Part shown: positions 9,161 to 21,900 of the stretch, piece by piece
Numbering within the stretch: position 1 is the stretch's first letter
Layout: each line of letters starts with the position of its first letter
Source of the DNA: a virus
Length of the DNA: 64,000 nt
IMG/VR virus record: IMGVR_UViG_3300035670_011119
Coordinates: 1 to 64,000 of that record
Strand: one strand, 5' to 3'
Translations under genes and position numbers: made by a program
The notes under the pieces: model-generated
What the model was told of the DNA's origin: nothing
Seen by the model: the letters and a program-made list of their open reading frames with translations, nothing else
Database searches by the model: none

Positions 9161-12100
9161 ATGACAACATATGTTACTGATTATAGCATAAGTGGTAGCA
9201 CAATTATTGATTCTACCGGTAATTTTAATGCTCTAACTATTAATAATACTGGTATTAGTTTAAGTGGTCATATTCATACCTTTGCTGATATATCTAATTT
9301 TAGTAATGGTTTGAGCGGATTATCGAATTTGGGCAATATTCCTAGTGGAGTTTATATATATACTACAGGATTAAATCAATTCGGAACAGGAGTACTAACA
9401 TCTTTTGCACGAACACTTTTGGATGATTCTGGAGTAGCAGACGCTAGAACAACTTTAGGATTAAATGCGCTATCAACAGTTAGCGGCGTTTTGGTTCTTG
9501 GTTCGGATGTTGCTCAAGATATTATTCTTTCTAATATTCCTGGTTCTGGTACAATATTTAATAATCTGAAAAAAGATATTGATTTTTACGTCCAAGGAAC
9601 TGGTAACAATAGCGCATTTTATTATGATGCTTCATTGGGCAGATTAGGTATAAATACAACATCACCAGATACCTTATTGCATATTGTTAGTGATTGCACA
9701 TTAGACGGCTTGAAAATAGAAAGTACCACAAATTGTTCAACCGGCGTACATTTGCTGTTACAACATAATCCTGGAACATCACCAGTTACTGGTAGTTTCC
9801 CCGCTACCATATCATTGGCCGGTAGAGATGATAATGCTAATATTATTTATTATGCACAATTAAGATCAAAAGCAGTTTATACAGATGGTGATGGTGCTAA
9901 TGGTACTCAGGGCGAATTATTGGCTTATATAGATCATGATGGCACGGGCAATTTGGTGTTAAAACTAGCTAATTCTGGAACATATATCGGCCCCCATAAT
10001 ACTGTAAATGGTACGGCTAATTTTTACAACCTATTAGGTAGTGGCAATAATATTAATGGTAATAGTTTTATTGTGGTGGGTAATGCTAATACCCTGGATC
10101 CTGCAACAAATAATATAATGGTTGGTTCGTCTAATGACTCATTCGGATCGTCTAATCAAATAGTTGGTAGACTAGTAGAAGTTAATGGTACTGGCAATAT
10201 TGTTAATGGATATAATATTTATCAAAATGGAAATAGTAATTATTTATATGCTACTAATATTTTATATACTGGAAATAATAATATTATTGCTGGCAATTTA
10301 ACTAATGGTAGTGGACTAAGCAATATTTTACTTGGTAATAATATTTATAATTCTGGAAATGTTAATATATTAATTGGCTCAGGATTAAATAATATTGGCA
10401 ACTCTTTAATGGTTGTTGGCCAAAACTTGTACCTTAGAGGAAATAGTGGAGTATTATTGGGGAATAATAGTGCTGTTACTGGAAATAGTAATATTTTAAT
10501 AGGTAATAATTTAAATGTTGTATCAACAGGATTATTTATTTGTGGAGATAATATAACCGTAACAAATGTTGCTGATTCGTTAATACTAGAAAAAAATGTT
10601 AGTGTTAGTAGTTCTTCTGGTATAGTAATTGTTGGACGCGGTAATGATATTACTTCAAATAATAATACATTAGGTATTTATGGATATAAAAATACTACAC
10701 GCAATACTATAAGAAATTCTAATATATTAGGAGATTCTAATAGTCTTAGTAATGCGTCAGGATCATTGGTGCTTGGCACAATGAATATTGCTAGTGGTAC
10801 TCTTAATAATGATATTTTAATTGGTAAACAAAATTATCTTATTAATGCTAGTAATAATAATATTTTTATCGGCAATATTAATAATCAGTCTGGTTTAAGA
10901 TTAAATAGTGACGGATCGATTACAGGAACACTAAGTAATAATGGATCAAGATTTGTAAATACTGTTGCGCTCGGTAATCAGAATGTTTTTCAATCTTCTG
11001 GTAATCTACAAATTGCAATTGGTAATAAAAATGATATCGATGGTTTATATAGTATGGTAATTGGTAGTATAAATACTCTGCGTAATGGAGACTATAATAT
11101 TTTATTAGGCAAATCAAATTATGTTGGTGGGCCTAGTAATATAGTATTAGCTAATGATGGTAGAGTATTTGGGAATAATAATATTGTGTTGTCTCCTGCT
11201 GATAGTGTTAGAGTTTTTGGAGAAGATACTATTTCTGTAGGATCGAACAACGGACAACAATCTAATGGTATTGTTGTAGGATATAACAATAATTTATATG
11301 GCGATAATATTAATATTTATGGTAGTAATAATACTGCCGGAGACCAAAAGTATTTGTATACTGCTACAATAAGTAGTAATGGATTTGCTAGTTCACAAAT
11401 AAATTTTAATAGTAATATTACGAGCGATATTAAAGTTGGCGATAATATTTTAGTATATGTGTATAATCCTACTCCCACAGATATTAATGATACTTATGTA
11501 TTTGCTAGAACCGTTATTAGTAGCATTTGGGACGGCTCCACTACGCAAATAATTCTTAGTAGTAATATTACTTTACAAACCAATAATCCACAAAGTAATC
11601 CGAATAATTTTAACGATGCTTTCTCAGCAGCTGTTCCAACACTAGCATCAGGATATATAACTAAACAAAATTTAGGATCTAATAACTATATTTATGGTGA
11701 TAATAATACCATATTAGGTACTGGTAATACTGTTTTGGGTTTTGATAATAGCTTATCATCATATACTACTGGCGCAATAATATTAGGTCATGGATTATCT
11801 CATAATTATGGTAACAACTATATGGCCATTGGTCCAGCAGATGGTACCAAAATTGTTATTGGTCCAAAATTAGTACTTAACACTGGACTAGCTACCACAC
11901 AAATGTATGTTGTTAATACTAGTAATCAGTCTTATGTATATTTTAATAATACTAATAGTAGAATTGGTCTTGGCGCTAGTAATAATGCTCCAAGATCTTT
12001 ATTAGATGTTAGTGGTACTATCACAGCATCAGCACTAAGAATCGGATTGTCTGGTAATAATGGAGATCTTTTAAGTACAGATAGTGATGGTAATATATCT

Positions 12101-13855
12101 TATACTACTCCTACTAGAGTTAGTGGATACTATAATGGTTTAACATATGGTATTTCTAGTACATTAAGTAGTGGTATCGATTATCTTAGATGGAATAAGA
12201 ATACAAATACTTTGGAAATGTACAATTGGGACGATCCGGATAGTCCAAGTACTAATCCTGGCGATTGGCAACCTGGATTAATTATACGTCCTAATTCTGG
12301 TATGATTGTTAATTCTAATCATAGTTATAATGATGATGTTTTTAATTTTATAGTATATGGTAGTGGAGATTTTGAAGAGTTTCCAACGCTAATAAGTACA
12401 GATGTTGCTAAAAATATAGTATCTTTACATCATACTTATTTAGTTAGTGGTATTTTCTCTGGCGGAGTTAGAGTAACAGGATCTTTAGCTTTACCAGGAT
12501 TGAGTAGCGATGGTACAATTGTTGCTTTGGATAGTAATAAAAATATTACACACAATCAGATATCACCAAACACAATCATTTTGTCCGCATCAGATTCTAA
12601 ACCAACAGGATATAAAAATTTTCGTTGGTTTGAAGATGACAAGAGATTTTGTATGGGAAATAGTGTTCCTCATACTGATATTAGTAATAGCTTTGTAGAG
12701 AGTAATTATAATACTATTATTAGTAATGCTGTTGATGATGCTGCTGGAGCTGCTGGTAAAAACTATACAGTATTTAATAGAGATGGTATTGGAAGTTGGC
12801 CAGGTAGCGGTTTTGTGGTGCTTTATTCTGGCCAAGCTGGTAATGGACTAGGATTTAGAATAGATTATACTAATGCTAAAGTTGGTGTGAATACTAATCA
12901 TACTCATTTAACTGGTATAAATAGTTCTTTAATAGTTAATGGTGGTATTTACAGTACTGGATTAAGAATAGGTCCAACCGCCACATCTGGCTATGTATTA
13001 ATGGCTGTGGATAACAATGGTAATTTAGGATATAGACCAGTAAATTTAAATTTAACATCTAATACTATTCAATATCCATTTGTATTAGAAACATTGAATA
13101 ATATAACTAAATTAAAATTAGCTAATACTGATGAAAATAGTGTTGCTTTAGATAATGATGGACATTATAATGATTTGGGTAGAGTATTAGCTTGGAATGG
13201 AAATTCCGATAAATGGTATATGCCCAAACACTTTAAGTTGTATGAAGGCACAACATCACAAAAACATAATATTCTATTTGGTCAATATGCATCAAACTAT
13301 TATCTTACAACACAAAATTTACATGCTTTTAGTGCTGGCAGTTTTCATAGTACCGAACCAACATACGAAGGGTCAAGTCAATACTTACAGTTTTATTTAA
13401 GAGGATCAGGTAATGCTGCAAATCCATGCGATCTTACTACAGACTGGTCATACGATGATCCAGAAACTCCATCATCAACTAATGCTAATGTTATTAGAAT
13501 GCCAAGTACCGATCAAAATTACCATGCATGGATGTATGAAGCTATGATTTCAGTATTAGGTATTAATAGCACAGGAATAGATGATCCCACCTCTTATGCT
13601 GCTGGCGCTATTAAATTGGTTGGTGCTGTGCGTAGACTAGGTGGTTCAGCATCTCTTGTAAATATTGGAAATCCGCAACAAACCGTTTTCTCCGATTCTG
13701 TTCTAAATGGTATTGGCGCTAATATGGTTTTTAGTCCAGGAACCGCTGGTGCCGGAACAATGACAATTAGGTGTACCGGTGTTGCTAATTATATAACAGC
13801 TTGGAGTGCTACTGTAAAAATTAATCAATTATCTTTACCACAAGTTAAACGATAA
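9161..13855 (+). CDS. Tail fibre / adhesin with YadA-like beta-roll repeats
   Basis: This 1,564-residue protein starts at ATG 9161 behind an AAGGA at about 9147. Its N-terminus has phage-fibre signatures: GHIHTFADI near residue 36, a DSGVADARTTLGL segment, and an LGINTTSP...LLHI motif seen in many fibre and S74-type proteins. From about 10018 to 11340, and again at about 11680-11880, it is built of short repeats of the type xIxIGxxNxxxGNxN, resembling the left-handed beta-roll head of YadA-like trimeric adhesins. A second fibre motif (IGLGASNNAPRSLLDVSG) follows near 11960. I see no S74 autoprotease dyad at the C-terminus. The likely role is a trimeric receptor-binding or side fibre. It is third from the hub genes in a co-directional operon. 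Confident as a virion fibre; the receptor is unknown. Confidence 0.78.
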   Translation: MTTYVTDYSISGSTIIDSTGNFNALTINNTGISLSGHIHTFADISNFSNGLSGLSNLGNIPSGVYIYTTGLNQFGTGVLTSFARTLLDDSGVADARTTLGLNALSTVSGVLVLGSDVAQDIILSNIPGSGTIFNNLKKDIDFYVQGTGNNSAFYYDASLGRLGINTTSPDTLLHIVSDCTLDGLKIESTTNCSTGVHLLLQHNPGTSPVTGSFPATISLAGRDDNANIIYYAQLRSKAVYTDGDGANGTQGELLAYIDHDGTGNLVLKLANSGTYIGPHNTVNGTANFYNLLGSGNNINGNSFIVVGNANTLDPATNNIMVGSSNDSFGSSNQIVGRLVEVNGTGNIVNGYNIYQNGNSNYLYATNILYTGNNNIIAGNLTNGSGLSNILLGNNIYNSGNVNILIGSGLNNIGNSLMVVGQNLYLRGNSGVLLGNNSAVTGNSNILIGNNLNVVSTGLFICGDNITVTNVADSLILEKNVSVSSSSGIVIVGRGNDITSNNNTLGIYGYKNTTRNTIRNSNILGDSNSLSNASGSLVLGTMNIASGTLNNDILIGKQNYLINASNNNIFIGNINNQSGLRLNSDGSITGTLSNNGSRFVNTVALGNQNVFQSSGNLQIAIGNKNDIDGLYSMVIGSINTLRNGDYNILLGKSNYVGGPSNIVLANDGRVFGNNNIVLSPADSVRVFGEDTISVGSNNGQQSNGIVVGYNNNLYGDNINIYGSNNTAGDQKYLYTATISSNGFASSQINFNSNITSDIKVGDNILVYVYNPTPTDINDTYVFARTVISSIWDGSTTQIILSSNITLQTNNPQSNPNNFNDAFSAAVPTLASGYITKQNLGSNNYIYGDNNTILGTGNTVLGFDNSLSSYTTGAIILGHGLSHNYGNNYMAIGPADGTKIVIGPKLVLNTGLATTQMYVVNTSNQSYVYFNNTNSRIGLGASNNAPRSLLDVSGTITASALRIGLSGNNGDLLSTDSDGNISYTTPTRVSGYYNGLTYGISSTLSSGIDYLRWNKNTNTLEMYNWDDPDSPSTNPGDWQPGLIIRPNSGMIVNSNHSYNDDVFNFIVYGSGDFEEFPTLISTDVAKNIVSLHHTYLVSGIFSGGVRVTGSLALPGLSSDGTIVALDSNKNITHNQISPNTIILSASDSKPTGYKNFRWFEDDKRFCMGNSVPHTDISNSFVESNYNTIISNAVDDAAGAAGKNYTVFNRDGIGSWPGSGFVVLYSGQAGNGLGFRIDYTNAKVGVNTNHTHLTGINSSLIVNGGIYSTGLRIGPTATSGYVLMAVDNNGNLGYRPVNLNLTSNTIQYPFVLETLNNITKLKLANTDENSVALDNDGHYNDLGRVLAWNGNSDKWYMPKHFKLYEGTTSQKHNILFGQYASNYYLTTQNLHAFSAGSFHSTEPTYEGSSQYLQFYLRGSGNAANPCDLTTDWSYDDPETPSSTNANVIRMPSTDQNYHAWMYEAMISVLGINSTGIDDPTSYAAGAIKLVGAVRRLGGSASLVNIGNPQQTVFSDSVLNGIGANMVFSPGTAGAGTMTIRCTGVANYITAWSATVKINQLSLPQVKR
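10018..11340 (+). repeat. Coding tandem repeats of a beta-roll (AAT-rich)
   Basis: Within the fibre gene, short degenerate units rich in GGTAATAATAAT encode Gly-Asn-Asn turns followed by Ile/Leu/Val strands. The periodicity is at protein level, roughly 13-16 residues per turn by eye, and units are not identical at DNA level. A shorter second block lies at about 11680-11880. Confidence 0.65.
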
Positions 13856-13880
13856 TTTTATTACTTATTAAGGACATACT

Positions 13881-15944
13881 ATGGCAAAATGCGTTTGCAT
13901 AAAATATAATGGCAAATTACTAGCACCAACGCCAATGATTAGTCTGACGCGTTCTTTTCAGGATGTTGCTGGTCGTCATGTTGGATCAACACTTTCTGTA
14001 CAATTACAGGGTAAAATAGTTCGTGGAACAACTCCTGGAGCTACTCAAAGAGCTAACTATATAGCTTCGTATCCTTGTGTTGGAGTAACTCATAATGATA
14101 TTATTGGATTAGCAGGAGATGAAATTAATGGCTTATTATACGAAGAAGATAGATTAAGACAAGTATTTATAGCCACAACAGGACAATTATATACAGATTA
14201 TACTCTACAACAAAATTTAGGAGTAACTCCAGCTAATAATTTAACTCCTGATATTCAAACTAATAAATTTGAATTAAGTATTGTTAGTAATGAACCTGGC
14301 GTGACTAGTCCGGTTATTGTTATAGAAGGTTATGGTAGAGTAACAAATTATAGTAGTACTTCTGAATCATATATTAATACTATAGACTATACAGTAGATA
14401 TTGATATTGAAGAGCATAAAAGTTTATTTAATAATAATGATACTAGATATTTACTTAGCAGTTATACTGATACTCTGAATATAGAACCACTAAGCGATTT
14501 TGCGCCATTCGACGCTAATGATCCGGCATTAAATGCCTACTTTGGCGTAGCATATAATAATAGTAATAGAGATTATAAAGCTGATCAAAGTCATCCAAAA
14601 TTTAATATTTCTAGAACCATATCAGCAGTGGGCAAACATTCTAATAATCCGTATAGTAATAATAAAGTTCAAAATCAGGGCAGAACATTGGGTGTTGGAA
14701 TAGGTAGTGCTTTTAGTAATGCTAGATACTATGTGTTAGATAGACTAAAGCATTTGCCTACCGAACTCTTTATGACCAATGGTTATATTACAACAAATAG
14801 GGTTAAGGTTATAAATGCTGATGAAAGTGGCGGATCTTTTAGTATAACAGAAACTAGTTTAGCCGTTCATGCTGATTTTCATCCTCGATTTATTGATGAT
14901 TGGACAGCGGAAGTTAGTTTTGACGGATCATTTTTACAAACCATAAGAATTAATGGCACAATAAAAGGATTAGAAACTTATGGTGATAATATTAGAAATG
15001 AAAATGCTAGCATTATGGACGGTTCTCAGCCTGGATCTTGGGCTAATACACTGGGTGGAGCTAGTCCAGGAGGATTAGATGAAATTCATAGCTATGCTCG
15101 TTCATTACCAGATTTTATACGACCACAAGATCTTAGTGCTTCATATATTGGCTCGCCTACTACTAATCCGTCAAATACTACGAATGCTGTTATGAATAAT
15201 ATATCTCCAGTACCAGTTGCTAATAATCCTACAATACCTAATGCTCCCGGAGAATTTAAAATTGGTAAATATCAAAATGCTATTCAGGGTATGTTTTGGC
15301 TAAAAAATAGTGATCATCCTTATAGAAGTCCAATCTTTAGAAGAGCAGAATTATTTGCATACTCTAGTAATATAAATAATCAAATTACTAATCCCTATAA
15401 ATGGCTTAATAGCGCCCAAGCTATAAGCGAAAGAAGTAGTTTTCCACCATCAGTCGCAAATGTTCTACAATTAAATCCTATACCGATTAGTATGACAGAA
15501 AGTCATAGAAAAAGTGTTGGAGAAATTGATTATAGTTTTGAATTTAATAATAGACCACTAAATTTAATACAGGGCTCTATTAGCGAATCTCTAACAGTAA
15601 ATGATACATTTCCAACTCAACAAATAGCAGAAATCTTTGTTTTGGGTCGAAAACTTGGTCCGGTACTACAAGATTTAGGAACAGTAACATCATCATCAAG
15701 AGAAGTAACTTTAGAGGTTGTTATTCCTAGACCACGCATGATTGGCCAAAGATTAATTTTTCCAACTAATATTTTTACAGCAGCAACAGGCTTGGTTGAA
15801 CAATTAAATCCAAAGTATACTTTTGGAACACTATCGCCACCCACAAGCATTAAAAGTTATGTTAAGAACGATACTCACAACTATAATCCGCTAGAAGGAA
15901 GACTTAGTATTAGTAAATCATGGATATGGCAAAGAGCTAAATAG
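13881..15944 (+). CDS. Tail structural protein of unknown fold
   Basis: This 687-residue protein starts at ATG 13881 with AAGGA about 8 bases upstream. I do not recognise a family. The N-terminus (MISLTRSFQDVAGRHVGSTLSVQLQG) looks like the beta-sandwich start of a hub or distal-tail protein. The rest is rich in Asn, Ser, Thr and Tyr with predicted beta strands, no signal peptide and no membrane segment. The C-terminal part (VGEIDYSFEFNNRP, later FVLGRKLGPVLQDLG) contains alternating hydrophobic strands. It lies between the fibre and the hub-like gene, with only 8 bases before the next start, so it is almost certainly a virion protein of the tail tip. Nothing suggests an enzyme. Virion role is inferred from position; fold unknown. 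Confidence 0.6.
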   Translation: MAKCVCIKYNGKLLAPTPMISLTRSFQDVAGRHVGSTLSVQLQGKIVRGTTPGATQRANYIASYPCVGVTHNDIIGLAGDEINGLLYEEDRLRQVFIATTGQLYTDYTLQQNLGVTPANNLTPDIQTNKFELSIVSNEPGVTSPVIVIEGYGRVTNYSSTSESYINTIDYTVDIDIEEHKSLFNNNDTRYLLSSYTDTLNIEPLSDFAPFDANDPALNAYFGVAYNNSNRDYKADQSHPKFNISRTISAVGKHSNNPYSNNKVQNQGRTLGVGIGSAFSNARYYVLDRLKHLPTELFMTNGYITTNRVKVINADESGGSFSITETSLAVHADFHPRFIDDWTAEVSFDGSFLQTIRINGTIKGLETYGDNIRNENASIMDGSQPGSWANTLGGASPGGLDEIHSYARSLPDFIRPQDLSASYIGSPTTNPSNTTNAVMNNISPVPVANNPTIPNAPGEFKIGKYQNAIQGMFWLKNSDHPYRSPIFRRAELFAYSSNINNQITNPYKWLNSAQAISERSSFPPSVANVLQLNPIPISMTESHRKSVGEIDYSFEFNNRPLNLIQGSISESLTVNDTFPTQQIAEIFVLGRKLGPVLQDLGTVTSSSREVTLEVVIPRPRMIGQRLIFPTNIFTAATGLVEQLNPKYTFGTLSPPTSIKSYVKNDTHNYNPLEGRLSISKSWIWQRAK

Positions 15945-15952
15945 GATATTTT

Positions 15953-18900
15953 ATGAGTGATAATGTTTATAATTTTCCAGTAGAAAAAAGAGAATCCACA
16001 ATAGTACCGCCGCAGCCTTCTGTTCCATTAAATAATGGTACCACACAATTAACATCTCAGTTACCGCGAGGGACCATTACTGATGAAGCTTTATTATATA
16101 CTGATCAAGCTATTTATCAATATGGTCAACACGGACCTTTTAATCAAACATTATTTTTAGGATGTAGCGTTGTTAATTTTAATGCTAATTTAGGTTGGGG
16201 AGGAGAAGCTAGTTCACTAACAGTTAGCTTAGTAGAAGATGATACTCCTCATCCTAATAGTCCAACATGGGATCAGAATAATAATGCCGCGGTGGTGAGC
16301 AATGCTTTGGCTCGTACCCAACCATTTTACGATCTTGCTGCTAGAAGTACTTTTCGAACTGTACCACCCACAACAGATTTTTTAACAGCTGCTGGCGCCG
16401 CTCCCGGCATTCAACACATTCCAACAACTGTACCAGACTTAGCAATAAATGATCCTAATATTAGTCCTGATTTACACAGAAATATACTATTACAAGAAGA
16501 GCATAAAAAAGAACATAATGATATTACAAATGCTAGACTAAGTGTTGCAACACCGAACAGAGCCGACTTTGGTAAAGTATATTATGATCTTCAGCCAACT
16601 GGCGATATTATTAAAAGATACTGGACCGGCAGAGATCCAGGATTTGTTGGTGAAAGCTATGATATATTAGGTGTTGCTGTAAGATTTATTTTTAATGATT
16701 TTGAATTTGCCGGCATTGTAACATCATGGAAAAATAATGGTGGATCAGGAGGTAAAAATTTATATACTGTAGAAATTAAGAGTTTTGCTACACTATTAAA
16801 AAATACCCAATTAATTATTGATTATTATCCAGGAACCATTTTTTCACAAGCAGATAGTATTCCTGGTCCTTTTACTCTATTAGATAAATTTGGTTTTCCT
16901 TGTAGTTTCATAGGAGATAGAGTTGGTCCGGCCCAGGGTGTCGAAGCCTTAGAATCAGAATACACAGATGATCATTTTCAGGGCAAAATTGCTGAAGGCG
17001 GCTTGCCAAATGTATTTAATATTTATGGATATTTACAAGCTGTTCGTGGTTGGGGCAAGAGCGATATTAGTGAAAATGGCACACTAGTTAAAGATGTATT
17101 GTTAGGTATAGAAAACTTAGTCAATAAATCAGAACCACCATCGAATAATATTGTTGATAAGCCATTAATAATAGATGCTAGATTTAGTCCATATGGTAGA
17201 ATTGTTGGCAAAGCGCCGGCACTAATTAAACAAGATGGTATTTATAAGGATATTCCATCTGCTACAATTAGATTTTTAAAAGACAAATACGAGATTGTGG
17301 ACCCATTAACTCACGCATTTAAAGGTCTAAAAGAAAGAGATATCGCTCAAGCACAACTACAATCTGGTAGCGTAACAGTTGCGGAACAGTTTTTACAGGA
17401 TCCTCAGTATGCTGAGAATAGATTTAATAGTACCGGCGGCACAATGACCCTATCTAAAATGGGCATCATACCAACATCCAATCATGTGGATACTATACAT
17501 AGACAATACTATACTTTAGATTTATCAGCACTACCATCTGTTCCTGATGACTATACTATTAATGGTCCTATTATTAGTGTTATAGATTTAATACAAAATG
17601 TTTGTGATGCAAATAATTTTGATTATTTTATTGATTTTGATCCTCAAACCAGAAATACTATTAAAGTTAGAACAATTTCTCGACAAAAACAGCCACCAAA
17701 TAATTATATTGCAGAACTAATTAAAAATACAGAAAATAATAACATACTAACTAGTTATGACTATGGTATAGAATTTAATGACGAAGCTACTCTTAGATCA
17801 ATGTATATTGGAGCCAAGCAAAAAAGATTATTACAACTAAATTCAAACTTCTTGTCTCGTAAAAATAATAGTTTATTATTTGATCCTAAGGTTGGAGATA
17901 TTTTCTTTCATACGGTTGATGATGTTAGAAATACACTAAGATCTCCGGATCATATATTATATAGAAATCCAGCATATTCTTATTATAATGAATTTAATAA
18001 TATACCACCCACTCTTGGTAGTGGCACAGGATGTTTTGTGTCTACAACTCTGGGTACAACTTATTCATATTCTGATTCAACAACCGCATGGAATTGGGGC
18101 ACTAATGTTGGCAGAGGAAATTATGGTCATGAAATAAAGTATGTTAATAATTCACAAGATCTTAATATCAAAAATAGTAGTGAGGATGTTTTTAAAGATT
18201 TAGCACGATCTTTATTTCAGGTTACTGGGTCAGAGCCGATAATAGTGGGCTCAGAATCCGAAGAGAATATAGGAAATCGTCCTATTCTAACTAATTATGC
18301 ACTATGGGATGATTTTATTTGTCCATATTTTGGTCTAGATATCGACGGAACTGCTAGAAAAGTATATTTTGATAATACGATGCAGCAAATTCAAGTTTTA
18401 TGTAGTGTTGGAGATATACAAAATATTCTGGGTTTTGCTATAACTCAAGCGCTAAACTTGAATACTGTTACTACTAAACAAGAGGATGATGCTAGACTAC
18501 CATCGGATCCATTAGTTAGTGGTACTGATCCTAGTACTTTTACTGGAAACGATCCTCGAAGAACAAATAGAGAAATTCTTACTAATTTACAACAAGGTGA
18601 AACTGTTGCTACTTTTCATACCAAATGGAATGTTAGAGATAGATCATATTATGATGTTAGTAGTAAGTTTTTAATTTTAGAAAATGAAATTAGAGCCGCT
18701 ATGGCAGGATTTGAATCTTGGGTATATTATACCTTTAATAAAAACTTTACTACAGATTTGGGAGTAATGTTAAGATACACAATGGTTAGTCCAACAGGAT
18801 TAATAGTTAGGGAGAGTACTGTACAAGAGAATCCGCCCATTTCTAGTATAACAAACAAAGGCGAACCTGTTGTTAGCATGGTATTTCATGGTCCTGATCC

Positions 18901-21900
18901 GCATTTAATAGGAGACAACGCTGGTGATAGTCCAAATAGTAGTGCGTCGTTGATGAACGATAGAGTAAGTGATATGTTACAAAAAGTACATTCTTATGTT
19001 AAGAATATTGGAGACACTTATTATGGTAAACAATTTATGGTTAAAATACCAGGATTAAGTATTTCTAGAGACAGACCATCTACAAGTAATAAACAATTCG
19101 ACGCTATTTATAGGGGAGTAACTGCAAATGTAGAAGAATTTCGTGGAGTAGGAACATTATATAGTAACTATAAACCAGCAACAGATGGAGCCTGGGAAGA
19201 GCCCGGAAATATTATTGATAATACTATACTAATAGGTTCTGTTACAGGAGATTTTTTTACAAATGAGGATGGTAGATTCGGAGCAATATTGGGTTACAAG
19301 GCTAGTTATGAATTTTTAAATGATACTATTCCCGACGAAACAATATATAATGCTACAAAGCCGGATAATTCTCAATCGTCTCCGCCGCCAATATCGCAAA
19401 GATCAGTAGTATTAGATAAAAATAATAAGGTTACTAACTATACATCATTTTCTAGTGGAAATATTCCAGAAGGTGTCAGATTTAGTAAAGTAGAAGATAT
19501 AAAGAACGCCATAAACTCAACTTTATCAGCTTCCGACCAAAACGAACAATCTCCATCAGCAAATCCTCCATCTATGGCTATTATATTGGCTCAATCGTCC
19601 CAGCCAGCTACTGGTATTGATGTTATACCAAATGAATGGTATCCATCATTAATTACCTCACTATCTAATAGTGAATTTTTATATTATCCATATAATTTTG
19701 GAGACTCTTATCCAAGCGTATCACAATTGGCAGATGTTACATTTGCAAATATTAATCATATGCAGAAAACTGCTTATGGTTATACCGTACCAGCATCAAA
19801 CACTACACTACATGAACATTTACAGTATAAATTGTATGCAAAAGCATCAATAGAAGATAATTTTATTTTTATCAGAACTGATGAGTGGTTATATAATTCA
19901 TCTAGCACAAATAACAATCCAAACTATAGAGAACCAAGAGCAATTGTGACTCTCTCATCTCCTGTAGAATGTAATCCTGTACACATAGCTAGCAAATATG
20001 TGCATCATTGTTTAATGTTAGATAGTACTCTTTTTAAGGTTAGAGCAGCACAGGTTTCTATACCGATTGAAGTAGCGTCTCCATCCAGAATAACGGGTAC
20101 TCTTGTTGGCGGACTATTGCCATATAATGGTGGTTTTTCTAAAGCTGGTGATATTATTACTAATGCAACAGATCATTTTTTGGATGCGTTAAATGCTGTT
20201 GATAAAGATGCTAATAAAGCAGTTACTATGCCAATAGCTCCCAAGGCTGCTATGCCAGGTTTTGCTGCTGTGCCACTAGAAAGCCAAGCGGCTGTTTATG
20301 GGCCATGGATCAATTATCCTTGGATGGTACGAAAAGATATTTTTACTCATCCTGACATATCAGAAAATCCTAATTATATTAAAGATGCTATAGAAAATCT
20401 TATTGGTGGACTAAAAGTTCAGGTAGTAGAAGAACTATGTCCTTGGAAATATGGTAGTGTTAAAAATCTTGATATGGAAGCAATAGCTAGAGTAGAAAAT
20501 GATTCTAATTATCAGATAACACAAGAATATGGTAATGTTAGCATACCAGGATCTCCAATATATAAACTGGGAGATTTTTTGGATAGAGTTTCAGAAAGAA
20601 CTAGTGGGCCAATTATTAATTCTATAAGATCAAATATTGGTGATGGTGGAGTAAGTACAGAATATAGTTTAAGAACATTTACCAGAAAATTTGGATTATT
20701 TAATAAGGAAAATGCCAGTAGAGCTGCTCAAGTAGGAGCAGAAAGAATATCTAGAAGACGAGCAATAGCATTACAAGCAGCAGAGGTAACTAATAGAAGA
20801 GCTGCTGGATTAAGATCTCAAAATTTAAATGATGCTCCAACAAGAGATTATAATAATCCCCCATTACCAGAGTCCTGGAGAAGCTCTAGCGAATTATTGG
20901 TTGGGCATAACGACATTAATGTTAGAATGCCATTAAATTTGAGAAATTCTCCTGATCAAGGTGTTCTTGCTATGAGTGGTATGTTAAATTATGATGCTAG
21001 ATGGGGTTTTACTCCAACAACTACTGGCGCATATAATATTATAGATTATCCTAAAATATTTAGCAATACACAAATCTTAGACAATAGAGAAGCATTAAAC
21101 CAATTAGAAAGTTCTTATGAGAATACTTCTTTTATGAGTTTAGATGGCTTATTATCTCCAATTTCATTTTATCCCACAGAAAATTTTAGAACGTATCATA
21201 TAAGTAAATATCCTAGAAAATCTTGTAGATATTGTTTTGGTAAAGGTAAATTAAAATATAATTTTGGCATGGCGGGATTATATAATACTATTACCGGATT
21301 AAATGCGGGAGGTTTATCTGGAGTTACTCCAGCACAATCACAAGCGTCTAGTGAAAGTAGTATAGATTGTCCATTTTGCGAAGCAGAAGAAGGTAAAATT
21401 GCTAGATTGCTAACCGGAACAAAAAGAGGACGAGTTACTCCACCATTTATAATGACAACTGGTCTAGATCCATCCGGCGGAGTTGCTGGGTCTAATGTAC
21501 ATAGAACATTAGGAACTGTTATTAATTATTCTACTTTAAATCCAGTAGTTTTAACATATGGTGAATTTAGTAATTTTCAAAATAGGCAGAGTGATGACAA
21601 TACAGCCAATAGTATAAGAATGGTTGGCTTGAGTACTGTGCCTCCAAATAAGGCTTCTGATAGTTTAAATCAAATGTATGCTAGTGATAATCGTTTATAT
21701 AAGTCTCATCTAGATTATGATCAATTATATTTAGATAAAATTAAAGAACTACACGCTATACCACCAAATAAAAGATCATCAAATATTAATAAGCTTATTC
21801 AAAAATTACCAGAGAATATAACCCCATTTTCTAATAATGCTAGGTTTTTTGGTTTGCGCGGCCCTATTATGGTTCATGGTTGGGGATACGATACCGAAGG

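Noticed and set aside
10018-11340. DNA satellite or recombination hotspot
   Set aside because: The repeats follow amino-acid periodicity and differ at DNA level, so they reflect a protein fold.
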